A DNA stretch of 64,000 nt, from positions 109,954 to 173,953 of the forward strand of contig JAFYGB010000069.1 in the NCBI GenBank assembly GCA_017543445.1, given 5' to 3'. Made by a program: the position numbers and the translations under genes. Positions 32,793 through 41,066 of this stretch are shown here, in pieces. Under the pieces are notes generated by a model, which saw only the letters and a program-made list of their open reading frames with translations, was not told the DNA's origin and did not search any database. Position 1 is the first letter of the stretch. Each line of letters begins with the position of its first letter. This stretch comes from Lachnospiraceae bacterium. Its GTDB lineage: Bacteria > Bacillota > Clostridia > Lachnospirales > Lachnospiraceae.

Positions 32793-35700
32793 ATGCAATT
32801 TAAACAAACCTATTTCAGTCCGCTTCCGGAGACGGCGGCTTTCGAGGAGTTGCTCGAGACGCTGAAGAAAGAGGGCGGACCGGTCCTGGCGGGCGGTTGT
32901 GTCGAGTCGCAAAAAGTCGACCTGATGCAGATGTTAGGGCGCGAGGCACAGAAAGCGCACGAGGACTCCTGGCAGGTCGTGGTCACGTACAACGAGCTTC
33001 GTGCGAAGGAGATCTTCGAGGATTATCGTTTATTCACGGATGATGTCTACCTCTTTCCGGGTAAGGATGTCATCTTTTTTCAGTCGGACCTGCAGAGTAA
33101 GCAGATCCTGCGAAACCGGCTCTCCGTGCTGGAGGCGGTCGGCGATCCGACACGAAAGGGTGGCGTGATCGTCACGACCACGCGCGCCATGATGAACGTC
33201 ATGGGCGATCCGACGGCACTCTTTGAGGCGGCTGTTACGGTTCAGGTGGGAGATGAGATCTCTTATCCTGAACTGGCGGAGAAACTGGTGCTGCTGGGGT
33301 ACGAGAAGGTCGGTCAGGTCGAGAGTCCGGGCCAGTTCGCAGTGCGCGGCGGCATCATGGATGTGTTTTCATTGACCGCGGAATATCCGATCCGAATGGA
33401 GCTCTGGGGCGATGAGATCGACTCGCTGCGCAGCTTCGATGTCGAGAGCCAGCGCGCGGTGCTGACGTTAGAGGAGGTGCGGATCTTCCCTGCGACGGAA
33501 TTCGTACTGACCGAAAAGCAGGTGAAGAAGGGGCTTTCAGCGGTGCAGAAGGAGGCCGACGCGGCGGCGCCCGGCTCGACGTCCCGCGACGACGCCCTCC
33601 GCTTCATCGAGCAGATGGAGTACCTCCCCGCATTCGCCCAGATGGATGCCTACATCCCGTACTTTTTGTCGAAGAAGCTGCACTTCGCGGACTTCTTTGC
33701 CGGAAAGAATGTGCAATGGATCATCGACGAAGCGCAGCTGCTCAATGAGAGCGCCACAGGCATAGAAACAGAATATCTGGAGAGCGTGAAGAACCGTCTG
33801 GAGAAGGGGTACCTCCTTCCGGGACAGACGGGGCTTTTGCATGAGAAAAAATCGGTGCTGCGTCGGTTGTACGGGCCGACGACGGTCTGCGTGAGCACGC
33901 TGGATTCGGCGCCGCGGGGCATCATTCACCACGTGGTCTCGTTCCACGTCCAGACCATCCACACCTATAAAAACGGACAAGAGATCCTGTTTAAGGATCT
34001 GCAGAAATACCATAAAGACAAATTCCGCGTCGTGCTGCTGTGCGGCTCGAAGACGCGTGCCATGCGTCTGGCGGACCAACTGTCGCAGGAGGATCTGCTG
34101 GCGTACTTTAAGGAGGCGCCGACCGAGCAGGTCTACCCCGGCGAGATCTGTGTGACCGTGGGCAGCCTGCACGGTGGCTTCGCCTACCCGCAGGTGCAGT
34201 TCGTGCTGATCACCGAAAGCGACATGGTGCGCGAACAGCGCCGCGTGAAGCACCGGCAGACGCAGTATAAAGGAAAGAAGATCAGCGACCTGTCGCAGCT
34301 GTCCATCGGCGACTACGTGGTGCACGAGAAGTATGGTCTGGGCATCTACCGCGGCATTTCCCGCCAGGAAGACCAGGGCATCCAGCGTGACTACATCCAG
34401 ATCACATACGACCAGGGCGGCCAGCTCTACGTGCTCATGCAGAATCTGGACCAGATCATGAAGTACTCGGGCGGCGATGGTGAGCATAAGCCCAAACTGA
34501 ATAAACTGGGCAATGTCACGGCCTGGAAGAAGACGCGTCAGAAGGTGCAGACCCACGTTGAGAACCTGGCGCGGGAACTGGTGCTCCTGTACCATGCCCG
34601 CGACAATGGAAGCGGGTACGCGTACGGACCCGACACGGTCTGGCAGAAGGAATTCGAGGAGATGTTCCCCTACGAGGAGACGCCGGACCAACTCGAGGCA
34701 ATCGAGCAGACGAAGGCCGACATGGAGAGCCCGAAGATCATGGATCGACTGATCTGCGGCGATGTCGGCTACGGAAAGACGGAGGTGGCGCTGCGCGCCG
34801 CGTTTAAGGCGGTGCAGGACGGCAAACAGGTGGCGTACCTGGTGCCGACGACTATTCTGGCTTCCCAGCATTTCAATACGTTTAAACAGCGCCTGAAGGA
34901 CTATCCGGTGCGCGTGGACCTGCTGTCGCGTTTCTGCACGCCGCTGCAGGTGAAGGATACATTGGCCAACTTGAAGAAGGGTCTGGTCGATATCGTCATC
35001 GGCACCCACCGCATCCTTTCGTCGGATGTGGCGTTTAAGGACCTGGGCCTGCTCGTCATCGACGAGGAGCAGCGCTTCGGCGTGGCGCATAAAGAGCGTA
35101 TAAAGCAGATGAAACAGCAGGTGGACGTGCTGACATTGACCGCGACGCCCATTCCGCGAACGTTACACATGAGCCTCATCGGTGTGCGCGATATGTCGGT
35201 GCTGACCCAGGCACCCAGCGACCGCGTGCCCATCCAGACTTATGTCTGCGAATACCAGGACGAGCTGGTGCGTGAGGCGATCAATCGTGAGCTGGCGCGC
35301 GACGGCCAGGTCTACTATGTGTATAACCGCGTGCAGGACATCGCGGATTTCACCGATGGTATCCGGAAACTGGTGCCGGACACCACCGTCGCCTATGCCC
35401 ACGGACAGATGCCGAAGGCAGACTTAGAGCGGATCATGATGGACTTCATCAATGGCGACATCAAGGTCCTCGTTTCGACGACCATCATCGAGACGGGGCT
35501 GGACATCTCGAATGTCAATACGATCATTATCCACGATTCGGATCGCTTCGGTCTGTCGCAGCTCTACCAGCTGCGCGGACGTGTGGGACGTTCGAACCGC
35601 ATGGCGTACGCGTTCATCATGTACCGGCGAGATAAGATCCTGAAAGAGGAGGCGCAGAAGCGTCTGCAAGCCATCCGCGAGTTCACGGAACTGGGCTCCG

Positions 35701-36353
35701 GCGTGAAGATCGCACTGCGGGATCTGGAGATACGCGGCGCCGGCAACCTGCTCGGCGCGGAGCAGTCCGGCCACATGCAGGAGGTCGGTTATGACCTGTA
35801 TTGTAAGATGCTCTCCGAGGCGGTCGAAGCATTGGCCACGGAGAACGGAGAGGTCGTTGCAGCGCCTCGCCTGCCTTCCTTCGAGACCACGGTGAACTTC
35901 ATGATCGAGGCCTACATCCCGGAGGAGTACATCCACAACGAGAGTACGCGCCTGGAGGTCTATAAGAAGATCGCGACCATCGAGGGCGACGAGGACTGCA
36001 TGGACATGCAGGACGAACTGACCGACCGATTCGGCGACATTCCGCAGCCAGTGTTGTTGCTGCTGGAGATCGCGAAGGTGAAGGCTCTGGCCCACGCCGC
36101 CTACATCGAGGAACTCTCGGGCAATGCGTTGCAACTGAAGGCGAAACTGTTCTCTGAAGGCCCCGAGATCGACGGCATGAAGGCGACGGAAGTCCTGTCG
36201 GAAAACCGCAAAGTCATGAAATATGTCGGCGGAAAGAATCCGTTTTTCGTGTGGGAACCGCAAAAAAAGGTGAAAATGTCGCCCGAAGAGATACTGGAAG
36301 AGGCGAAAAACTTCATCGGAGCAATAAATTGCTTGCTAGTAAGCGAGAAATGA
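32793..36353 (+). CDS. mfd: Transcription-repair coupling factor
   Basis: The 1186-residue Mfd releases stalled RNA polymerase and recruits UvrA. The N-terminal UvrB-homology module (about 1-350) is followed by the RNA polymerase interaction domain (SIGDYVVHEKYGLGIYRG, about 505), the DNA translocase with Walker A GDVGYGKT (about 656) and DEEQRFGV (about 757), the TRG motif region, and the C-terminal D7 domain. Length and order are standard. It is co-transcribed with pth. Confidence 0.96.
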   Translation: MQFKQTYFSPLPETAAFEELLETLKKEGGPVLAGGCVESQKVDLMQMLGREAQKAHEDSWQVVVTYNELRAKEIFEDYRLFTDDVYLFPGKDVIFFQSDLQSKQILRNRLSVLEAVGDPTRKGGVIVTTTRAMMNVMGDPTALFEAAVTVQVGDEISYPELAEKLVLLGYEKVGQVESPGQFAVRGGIMDVFSLTAEYPIRMELWGDEIDSLRSFDVESQRAVLTLEEVRIFPATEFVLTEKQVKKGLSAVQKEADAAAPGSTSRDDALRFIEQMEYLPAFAQMDAYIPYFLSKKLHFADFFAGKNVQWIIDEAQLLNESATGIETEYLESVKNRLEKGYLLPGQTGLLHEKKSVLRRLYGPTTVCVSTLDSAPRGIIHHVVSFHVQTIHTYKNGQEILFKDLQKYHKDKFRVVLLCGSKTRAMRLADQLSQEDLLAYFKEAPTEQVYPGEICVTVGSLHGGFAYPQVQFVLITESDMVREQRRVKHRQTQYKGKKISDLSQLSIGDYVVHEKYGLGIYRGISRQEDQGIQRDYIQITYDQGGQLYVLMQNLDQIMKYSGGDGEHKPKLNKLGNVTAWKKTRQKVQTHVENLARELVLLYHARDNGSGYAYGPDTVWQKEFEEMFPYEETPDQLEAIEQTKADMESPKIMDRLICGDVGYGKTEVALRAAFKAVQDGKQVAYLVPTTILASQHFNTFKQRLKDYPVRVDLLSRFCTPLQVKDTLANLKKGLVDIVIGTHRILSSDVAFKDLGLLVIDEEQRFGVAHKERIKQMKQQVDVLTLTATPIPRTLHMSLIGVRDMSVLTQAPSDRVPIQTYVCEYQDELVREAINRELARDGQVYYVYNRVQDIADFTDGIRKLVPDTTVAYAHGQMPKADLERIMMDFINGDIKVLVSTTIIETGLDISNVNTIIIHDSDRFGLSQLYQLRGRVGRSNRMAYAFIMYRRDKILKEEAQKRLQAIREFTELGSGVKIALRDLEIRGAGNLLGAEQSGHMQEVGYDLYCKMLSEAVEALATENGEVVAAPRLPSFETTVNFMIEAYIPEEYIHNESTRLEVYKKIATIEGDEDCMDMQDELTDRFGDIPQPVLLLLEIAKVKALAHAAYIEELSGNALQLKAKLFSEGPEIDGMKATEVLSENRKVMKYVGGKNPFFVWEPQKKVKMSPEEILEEAKNFIGAINCLLVSEK

Positions 36354-36361
36354 TATATAAT
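36333..36361 (+). promoter_or_regulatory. Promoter of the foldase lipoprotein gene
   Basis: TTGCTA (36333-36338), 17 bases, TATAAT (36356-36361). It overlaps the end of mfd. A small GCGAGGGA/TCCCTGCGC hairpin lies in the leader. Confidence 0.55.
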
Positions 36362-36457
36362 GATACAAGTTATGAGCCCATGCGAGGGAAGATATCCCTG
36401 CGCATATATGGCGAATGAAAACAGGCTCCGGCGATTTTGGAGCTTTAGGAGGAGAAT

Positions 36458-37864
36458 ATGAGGTTTAAAAAGGGATTGACACTTGCTGCCGCTTCCGCGA
36501 TGGCATTGACCGCGGTGACCGGCTGTGCAGGAGCCAGAAAGGTAAGCGAATCAAAGTTTCCGACGACCGTCGGCGCGACCTATGGAGATGAGAAGATCTA
36601 TCTGGATGAACTGTTCTTCTATGCACGTTTAGAGCAGTCATCCTATGACGCTACGTATGATTGGCTGGCTGGATATGGTTTTATCACTTATTCACTGGAC
36701 GAGTACTACAAGAAAATCTACGATGAGGATAACAACCTTACGACGTGGAATGTGGTTCGACAGAGTGCCGTACGTCTGGCTCAGCAGACACGTGTCCTGA
36801 GAGATTATGCGAAGGAGCACGACATTACGCTTTCCGAGGAGGATATCAAGAAGGTCGAAGAGGAAGTCGGTTGCTTCACGACCGGTGAAGAGGCTTATCT
36901 GTTCGCGGATACGTGTGTTACCGAGGAACTCATCAAGCAGATCCTTACGGACAATGCGCTCGCGAACCGCGCGCATGAAAAACTGTGCGAGGGCTACGAT
37001 CCGACCATCAATAAAGCCGATTACCGTGTGGCTCGTGGATACTATTTCCTGATCCCGAAGGATAAGTACGATGACACGGACGAAGAGCAGCGTGCAAACG
37101 ACGTTCTCGCGGCGGTAAAGGCAGCCTATGCGGAGAAGGAAAAGAAGATCGAAGACGTAGATTTCAATGCGATCGCAGATCAATTCACTGATAAAGAAAA
37201 GACGGCTGAAACGCCGACGAACGAAGCCGGCGAGACGGTCGAGGCGACCGAGGCAGCGACGCAGGAAGCAAAAGAGGAACAGCATCTGATCAAAGTTTAT
37301 GGTTATAAGGACGAGGCCATAACGATCGGCGGCAGTGATTCGAAACTGGCATCGGTGGCTAGTTACCTCCCTGTGGGCACATTTGCAAAGGCCGATGATG
37401 ATCAGTATTATTACATCGTGTACGTGAGCGAGCCGACCGATGAGAAGTCCACACAGTCGAAGATCGATCAGGCAATCAGCGACCGTAAGGAAGAAAAGTT
37501 TAAAGAGAACTACGCCGAAGTACTGAAGAATGCACCGGAACTCAAGGTCAAGGATGCCGTTTTGGATCTGAATCTCGTTTTCACGGAGATCCAGTATCCG
37601 GAGACCACGACCGCAGAACCTGAGTCCGAAGAGCCTACGACGGAGGAAGGCACCGAGGAAGTAACGACCGCTGAGGCTACGACCGCTGAGGTAACGACCG
37701 AAGAGGCAACGACTGAAGAAGTAACGACCGAAGAGGTTACGACCGCAGAGGAAGTGACCGAGGATGCTTCCGTTGAGGAAACGAACGCGGAAGAGGCTAC
37801 GACCGAAGAGGCTCCTTCGGAAGAGGAAGCTACCGTTGAGGATACAGTAGCGGCACAGGAGTGA
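36458..37864 (+). CDS. SurA/PrsA-like peptidyl-prolyl isomerase lipoprotein
   Basis: The 468-residue protein has a lipoprotein signal (lipobox VTGC, Cys23) and a SurA-N-like helical domain (about 40-190). A parvulin-like segment follows (about 190-360, including YGYKDEAITIGG and LPVGTFAKADDDQYYYIVYV). It probably assists folding of exported proteins at the outer face of the membrane. The last 80 residues are a low-complexity acidic tail of TTEE/TTAE units, encoded by imperfect DNA repeats (about 37610-37850) and likely variable between strains. An acidic tail of this kind may span or bind the wall. Confidence 0.8.
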   Translation: MRFKKGLTLAAASAMALTAVTGCAGARKVSESKFPTTVGATYGDEKIYLDELFFYARLEQSSYDATYDWLAGYGFITYSLDEYYKKIYDEDNNLTTWNVVRQSAVRLAQQTRVLRDYAKEHDITLSEEDIKKVEEEVGCFTTGEEAYLFADTCVTEELIKQILTDNALANRAHEKLCEGYDPTINKADYRVARGYYFLIPKDKYDDTDEEQRANDVLAAVKAAYAEKEKKIEDVDFNAIADQFTDKEKTAETPTNEAGETVEATEAATQEAKEEQHLIKVYGYKDEAITIGGSDSKLASVASYLPVGTFAKADDDQYYYIVYVSEPTDEKSTQSKIDQAISDRKEEKFKENYAEVLKNAPELKVKDAVLDLNLVFTEIQYPETTTAEPESEEPTTEEGTEEVTTAEATTAEVTTEEATTEEVTTEEVTTAEEVTEDASVEETNAEEATTEEAPSEEEATVEDTVAAQE

Positions 37865-37936
37865 TACTATCCCCGTAAAATGTCCGATTTTCAAGGCTTT
37901 TTCGCGATTTTCCGTGGTAAAACTTGACGGAAATAC

Positions 37937-37965
37937 TTGAATGACCGGGGAATGTGTGATATAAT
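37937..37965 (+). promoter_or_regulatory. Promoter of hup-rqcP
   Basis: TTGAAT (37937-37942), 17 bases, TATAAT (37960-37965). A TTGACG at 37924 is 30 bases away and cannot pair with this -10 box. Confidence 0.6.
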
Positions 37966-37980
37966 ACGGGGCGTATGGGC

Positions 37981-37996
37981 GTGAAAGTGCTTTCAC
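37981..37996. promoter_or_regulatory. Perfect 16-bp palindrome, cre-like
   Basis: GTGAAAGTGCTTTCAC lies at about +9 of the hup transcript. Its core TGAAAGTGCTTTCA differs from an ideal catabolite-responsive element (TGAAAGCGCTTTCA) at one central base. A LacI/CcpA-family regulator bound here would block hup transcription (inference). Confidence 0.45.
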
Positions 37997-38026
37997 GTAC
38001 AAAAAATACAATTGGAGGAATGATCC

Positions 38027-38302
38027 ATGAATAAGAAAGAGTTAGTAGCTGCTATCGCAGCAAAGAGCGAATTGTCTCAGAAGGATGCTGAGAAGGCATT
38101 AAAGGCTGTATTTGATGTTGTTACCGCAGAGCTTGTTGCAGGCCAGAAGGTAGCTGTTCCCGGTTTCGGTACATTCGAAGTAGCTCATAAGGAAGCTAGA
38201 ACCGGTCGCAATCCTAAGACTAAGGAAACCATCAAGATCGCTGCATCCAACGCAGCTAAGTTCAAGGCAGCTAAGGCTTTGAAGGATTCTCTTAACGCTT
38301 AA
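38027..38302 (+). CDS. hup: HU-family DNA-binding protein
   Basis: The 91-residue nucleoid protein shows the HU signature GFGTFEVAHKEARTGRNPKT in the DNA-clasping arm and the N-terminal MNKKELVAAIAAKS. Codon use is strongly biased to preferred codons (GCA/GCT, AAG), unlike the neighbouring genes and consistent with high expression. The TAATG overlap with rqcP couples the two genes. Confidence 0.96.
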   Translation: MNKKELVAAIAAKSELSQKDAEKALKAVFDVVTAELVAGQKVAVPGFGTFEVAHKEARTGRNPKTKETIKIAASNAAKFKAAKALKDSLNA

Positions 38303-38556
38303 TGAGATTAGACAAATATTTAAAGGTTTCCCGTCTGATCAAACGGAGGACCGTTGCGAATGAGGCCTGCGATGCGGGCCGTGTGAGCATCAACGGTAAG
38401 GTCGCGAAAGCTTCACAGGAAGTGAAGGCCGGCGACATCATCTCCATCGGTTTCGGACAGAAAACCGTAGAAGTCGAGGTTTTGGAGGTCGCGGAAGTCA
38501 TCCGAAAGGACGAAGCAAAGGAAATGTTCCGACTGATTTCCGACAAGCAAAACTAG
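38302..38556 (+). CDS. rqcP: S4-domain RNA-binding protein, RqcP (YabO) type
   Basis: The 84-residue protein is a single S4 domain (MRLDKYLKVSRLIKRRTVANEACDAGRV, here abbreviated RLDKYLKVSRL, and VNGK-type loop SINGKVAKAS). RqcP joins RqcH in tagging nascent chains on obstructed 50S subunits, and it occupies the same place after hup as yabO does in Bacillus. A terminator follows. Confidence 0.9.
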   Translation: MRLDKYLKVSRLIKRRTVANEACDAGRVSINGKVAKASQEVKAGDIISIGFGQKTVEVEVLEVAEVIRKDEAKEMFRLISDKQN

Positions 38557-38560
38557 ATGG

Positions 38561-38621
38561 AATAAAGGGAGTGCCCCTGGGGCACTCCCTTTTATATTGC
38601 CTCAGGGGCACTCCCTTTATT
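38561..38621. terminator. Terminator with a repeated inverted arm
   Basis: AAAGGGAGTGCCCC/GGGGCACTCCCTTTT forms a terminator (38564-38594). A second copy of the right arm ends at 38621, so AATAAAGGGAGTGCCCCTG (38561) also pairs perfectly with CAGGGGCACTCCCTTTATT. Two alternative hairpins are possible. Confidence 0.8.
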
Positions 38622-38788
38622 CCTGGGAGAAGAGGGAGAGATAATTTTCTGGAGGAGTAAAAGGGGAGAAGCTTTCGCATTTTGGCAAAAATCTGGTCTT
38701 GAGGTGGGGATAGTTAGTGTGTTGGGATGTATTTGGGAGTGGTTTGGTGGGAATATACAATATGTAGTGGTAAATTCGTAAAAACCTC

Positions 38789-38817
38789 TTGAAATTGTAG
38801 TTGCATTGATATATACT
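38789..38817 (+). promoter_or_regulatory. Promoter of divIC
   Basis: TTGAAA (38789-38794), 17 bases, TATACT (38812-38817). The 38622-38788 stretch upstream holds nothing recognisable. Confidence 0.55.
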
Positions 38818-38888
38818 GAATGTGGAGTTTTGTAATTTTCGTTGATCGGCAGGGAAACTGCTATACGATAGAAAGGAGGGCATGGGCC

Positions 38889-39248
38889 ATGGCGAGCAAT
38901 AAACGCCGCAAGCGTCGCAAGAGAACCGGAATTCGCAAACTGCCGCTACTCATCGTTGCCATGGTTGCTGTGATCCTCAGTGTGGCACTCTACTCACAGA
39001 GGGAGAACCTGCTGCATAAGTCTTCGTTGCAGGACGAGCGCATCCGGGAGTTGGAGTTGCAGATCCAGAAAGAGGAGATCCGTCGGGCGGAGATCCTGGA
39101 TTATGAGAACTATGTGAATTCTCCGCAGTTTGTAGAGGATAAGGCGCGTGAGAAGTTCGGTCTCGTTTACGAAGACGAAGTGATCATCCGCGAAGGAAAA
39201 GAAAAAGAGTGGGTGGAACCGCCGACCGAAAGCGCGCCCACTGAGTAA
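38889..39248 (+). CDS. divIC: DivIC/FtsB-like septum formation initiator
   Basis: The 119-residue protein has a very basic cytoplasmic N-terminus (NKRRKRRKRTGIRK), one membrane helix (about 20-40), an extracellular coiled coil and the family motif FVEDKAREKFGLVYEDE. It forms part of the DivIB-DivIC-FtsL division complex. ATG 38889 follows AAAGGAGG with eight bases between. In spore formers yabP and yabQ lie between rqcP and divIC; here only 330 non-coding bases do. Confidence 0.85.
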   Translation: MASNKRRKRRKRTGIRKLPLLIVAMVAVILSVALYSQRENLLHKSSLQDERIRELELQIQKEEIRRAEILDYENYVNSPQFVEDKAREKFGLVYEDEVIIREGKEKEWVEPPTESAPTE

Positions 39249-39317
39249 TATGTATTATACGCACGGAAACGGGACGTGCGATATGATAGTTCAACGAGGA
39301 AACCTTTTAGCGAAGTT

Positions 39318-39355
39318 GCCGTATCAGTGCCAGTCACTGGACGGCGGCTTTTTTT
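39318..39355 (+). terminator. Terminator after divIC
   Basis: GCCGTATCAGTG/TCACTGGACGGC around a CCAG loop, followed by a run of seven T. It isolates the division gene from the toxin-antitoxin operon. Confidence 0.75.
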
Positions 39356-39363
39356 GTACTTAT

Positions 39364-39467
39364 TATACCCGAAGAGGTATAATGTAGTATGTATCGAGAG
39401 CGAATATACCCGAAAAGGTATATTTTCGACAATAATAGTTGACATTATACCTGAAAGGGTATATAAT
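39364..39467 (+). promoter_or_regulatory. Three phased operators and promoter of the hipBST-type operon
   Basis: Three 18-bp palindromes of form TATACC-N6-GGTATA start at 39364, 39405 and 39446, exactly 41 bases apart. The third lies in the 17-base spacer of a consensus promoter (TTGACA 39439-39444, TATAAT 39462-39467). HipB-like antitoxins bind such palindromes as dimers, so autorepression by the downstream protein is the natural reading. Confidence 0.85.
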
Positions 39468-39501
39468 ATTCACGGAAACACTTCGAATGGGAGGATAGTA
39501 T

Positions 39502-39705
39502 ATGAACCCGATCGCTGAATTTGTTAAGAAAAGTCGAAAGAATGCGGGGCTGACCCAGGAGGAATTTGCTATGCGTTCCGGGTTGGGGCTTCGTTTCGTA
39601 AGAGATCTGGAACAGGGAAAGGAAACCGTGAGGATGGATAAGGTGAACGTTGCATTGGAAATGTTTGGAGCGATCGCCGTGCCTGGAAGAAAGGAACGTG
39701 AATAA
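39502..39705 (+). CDS. hipB: HipB-like XRE-family antitoxin/repressor
   Basis: The 67-residue protein is a compact Cro/CI-type helix-turn-helix (SRKNAGLTQEEFAMRSGLGLRFVRDLEQGK). It resembles HipB and probably represses its own operon through the three upstream palindromes. Its gene overlaps the next by one base (TAATG). GGGAGG precedes the start. Confidence 0.85.
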   Translation: MNPIAEFVKKSRKNAGLTQEEFAMRSGLGLRFVRDLEQGKETVRMDKVNVALEMFGAIAVPGRKERE

Positions 39706-40034
39706 TGGAAGTGTTCAGAAAGGCTTATGTCTACGTGAGAGATCGTTTTTCAGGGATCCTTTCAGAGACAGATGCCGGATATATGTTTTCATATGATGAT
39801 GATTATTTGGATTCGCCGGGAGCATCGGCAGTTTCATTGACATTGCCCCTTTCGAGAACTCCGTATACGTCGGAAACGTTATTTCCGTATTTTGATGGAC
39901 TTATTCCCGAAGGATGGCTCTTGGAAGTGGTCAGTCGGAATTGGAAGATTGATACGAGAGATCGTTTCGGATTATTGCTGGTTTCGTGCAAGGATGCGAT
40001 CGGCAATGTGAGCATTTCGGAGGAAAAAATATGA
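39705..40034 (+). CDS. hipS: HipS-like protein (HipA N-terminal subdomain)
   Basis: The 109-residue protein matches the N-subdomain-1 of HipA kinases (VYVRDRFSGILSE, YLDSPGASAVSLTLPL, LFPYFDGLIPEGWLLE) encoded as a separate gene. In tripartite HipBST systems this small protein is the antitoxin that restrains the HipT kinase. It overlaps both neighbours (TAATG and ATGA), as expected for three proteins made together. Confidence 0.82.
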   Translation: MEVFRKAYVYVRDRFSGILSETDAGYMFSYDDDYLDSPGASAVSLTLPLSRTPYTSETLFPYFDGLIPEGWLLEVVSRNWKIDTRDRFGLLLVSCKDAIGNVSISEEKI

Positions 40035-40975
40035 ATTGCTATTGCTGTGGGAAAATGCTTCGGGCTGGAGATGAAAATGGTTGGCATCCCGCATGTATCA
40101 AACGTTTTTTCGGTACTATGGTCATCCCGAAGATCGAACTTGATGAAGCTTCACTGGAGCGAACGGTGAACGAAAACACGAACAGCAGGATAAGCGTACC
40201 GGGAGTGCAGAAAAAACTGTCACTCAGTCTGTATTCGGATGGAAGAACCACGAGACTGACACTGGTCAATTATCCCGCCGGATATATTTTGAAACCACAG
40301 GTGGACGAGTTTGAATGTATGCCGGAGGCAGAGCAACTTGTGATGTCGATGGCAGAGATGACAGGCATATCGACCGTTCCACATGCGCTGATCAGGAACG
40401 GAGAAAAGATCGCTTACATATCGAAAAGAGTCGATCGCGTATTTGATAAGTCGGGAGCCAAAAAATTGGCTATGGAGGACTTTTGCCAGTTGGATCTGAG
40501 ACTGACGCAGGACAAATACCGTGGCTCCTATGAACGGTGCGCGAAGGTGATCGAGAGATACTCTTCCAGACCGATGCTGGATATGACGGAACTGTTTATG
40601 CGTCTTGTGTTCTCTTTTGTCGTCGGAAACTCCGATATGCATTTGAAAAACTTTTCTCTGATCGAAACAAAGGAAGCAAGCAACCAGTATGTTTTGGCGC
40701 CTGCCTATGACTTGCTTCCGGTCAATGTGATCATGCCGGAGGATCCGGAGGAGTTTGCATTGACCATGAATGGTAAGAAAACCAATCTGAGAAAAAAGGA
40801 TTTTTATATATTCGCCCAGACATGTGGGATCAATGAGGCATCTGCAAGGAAAATGATCGCGAAGATAGTTTCTATGAAGACCAGATATATGGAGTTGTGT
40901 GAAGAGTCCTTGATGTCGCAGGATGGGAAAACACGATTGCGTAGCTTGATCGAAGAACGATTACAACGACTGTGA
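40031..40975 (+). CDS. hipT: HipT-like serine/threonine kinase toxin
   Basis: The 314-residue protein carries a small cysteine site (CYCCGKML...HPAC) and the HipA kinase core. Visible parts are the flexible loop SRISVPGVQKKLSL, KPQVDEF, the catalytic loop VGNSDMHLKNFSL and the metal-binding YDLLP. The HipA N-terminal subdomain is missing here and is supplied by the preceding gene. HipA/HipT kinases phosphorylate aminoacyl-tRNA synthetases (GltX or TrpS in studied cases); the target here is unknown. The SxxS spacing in the loop resembles the autophosphorylation serines of HipT. Base composition is AT-richer than flanking genes. Confidence 0.85.
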   Translation: MNCYCCGKMLRAGDENGWHPACIKRFFGTMVIPKIELDEASLERTVNENTNSRISVPGVQKKLSLSLYSDGRTTRLTLVNYPAGYILKPQVDEFECMPEAEQLVMSMAEMTGISTVPHALIRNGEKIAYISKRVDRVFDKSGAKKLAMEDFCQLDLRLTQDKYRGSYERCAKVIERYSSRPMLDMTELFMRLVFSFVVGNSDMHLKNFSLIETKEASNQYVLAPAYDLLPVNVIMPEDPEEFALTMNGKKTNLRKKDFYIFAQTCGINEASARKMIAKIVSMKTRYMELCEESLMSQDGKTRLRSLIEERLQRL

Positions 40976-41000
40976 AAAAGGGTTGACATTTTTCGGTAGG

Positions 41001-41037
41001 GACAGTATAAAAAAGAACCGTCCCCATTGACACATTT
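41001..41037. repeat. Partial 35-bp palindromic repeat
   Basis: GAACCGTCCCC and TTGACACATT form an intact right half; the left half is degenerate (GACAGTATAA). It lies just after the hipT gene. Confidence 0.6.
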
Positions 41038-41066
41038 ACAGGGGGCATCAAAAGGAAAGGAATACT

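Noticed and set aside
37924-37929. TTGACG as the -35 box of hup
   Set aside because: It is 30 bases from the TATAAT; TTGAAT at 37937 has the proper 17-base spacing.
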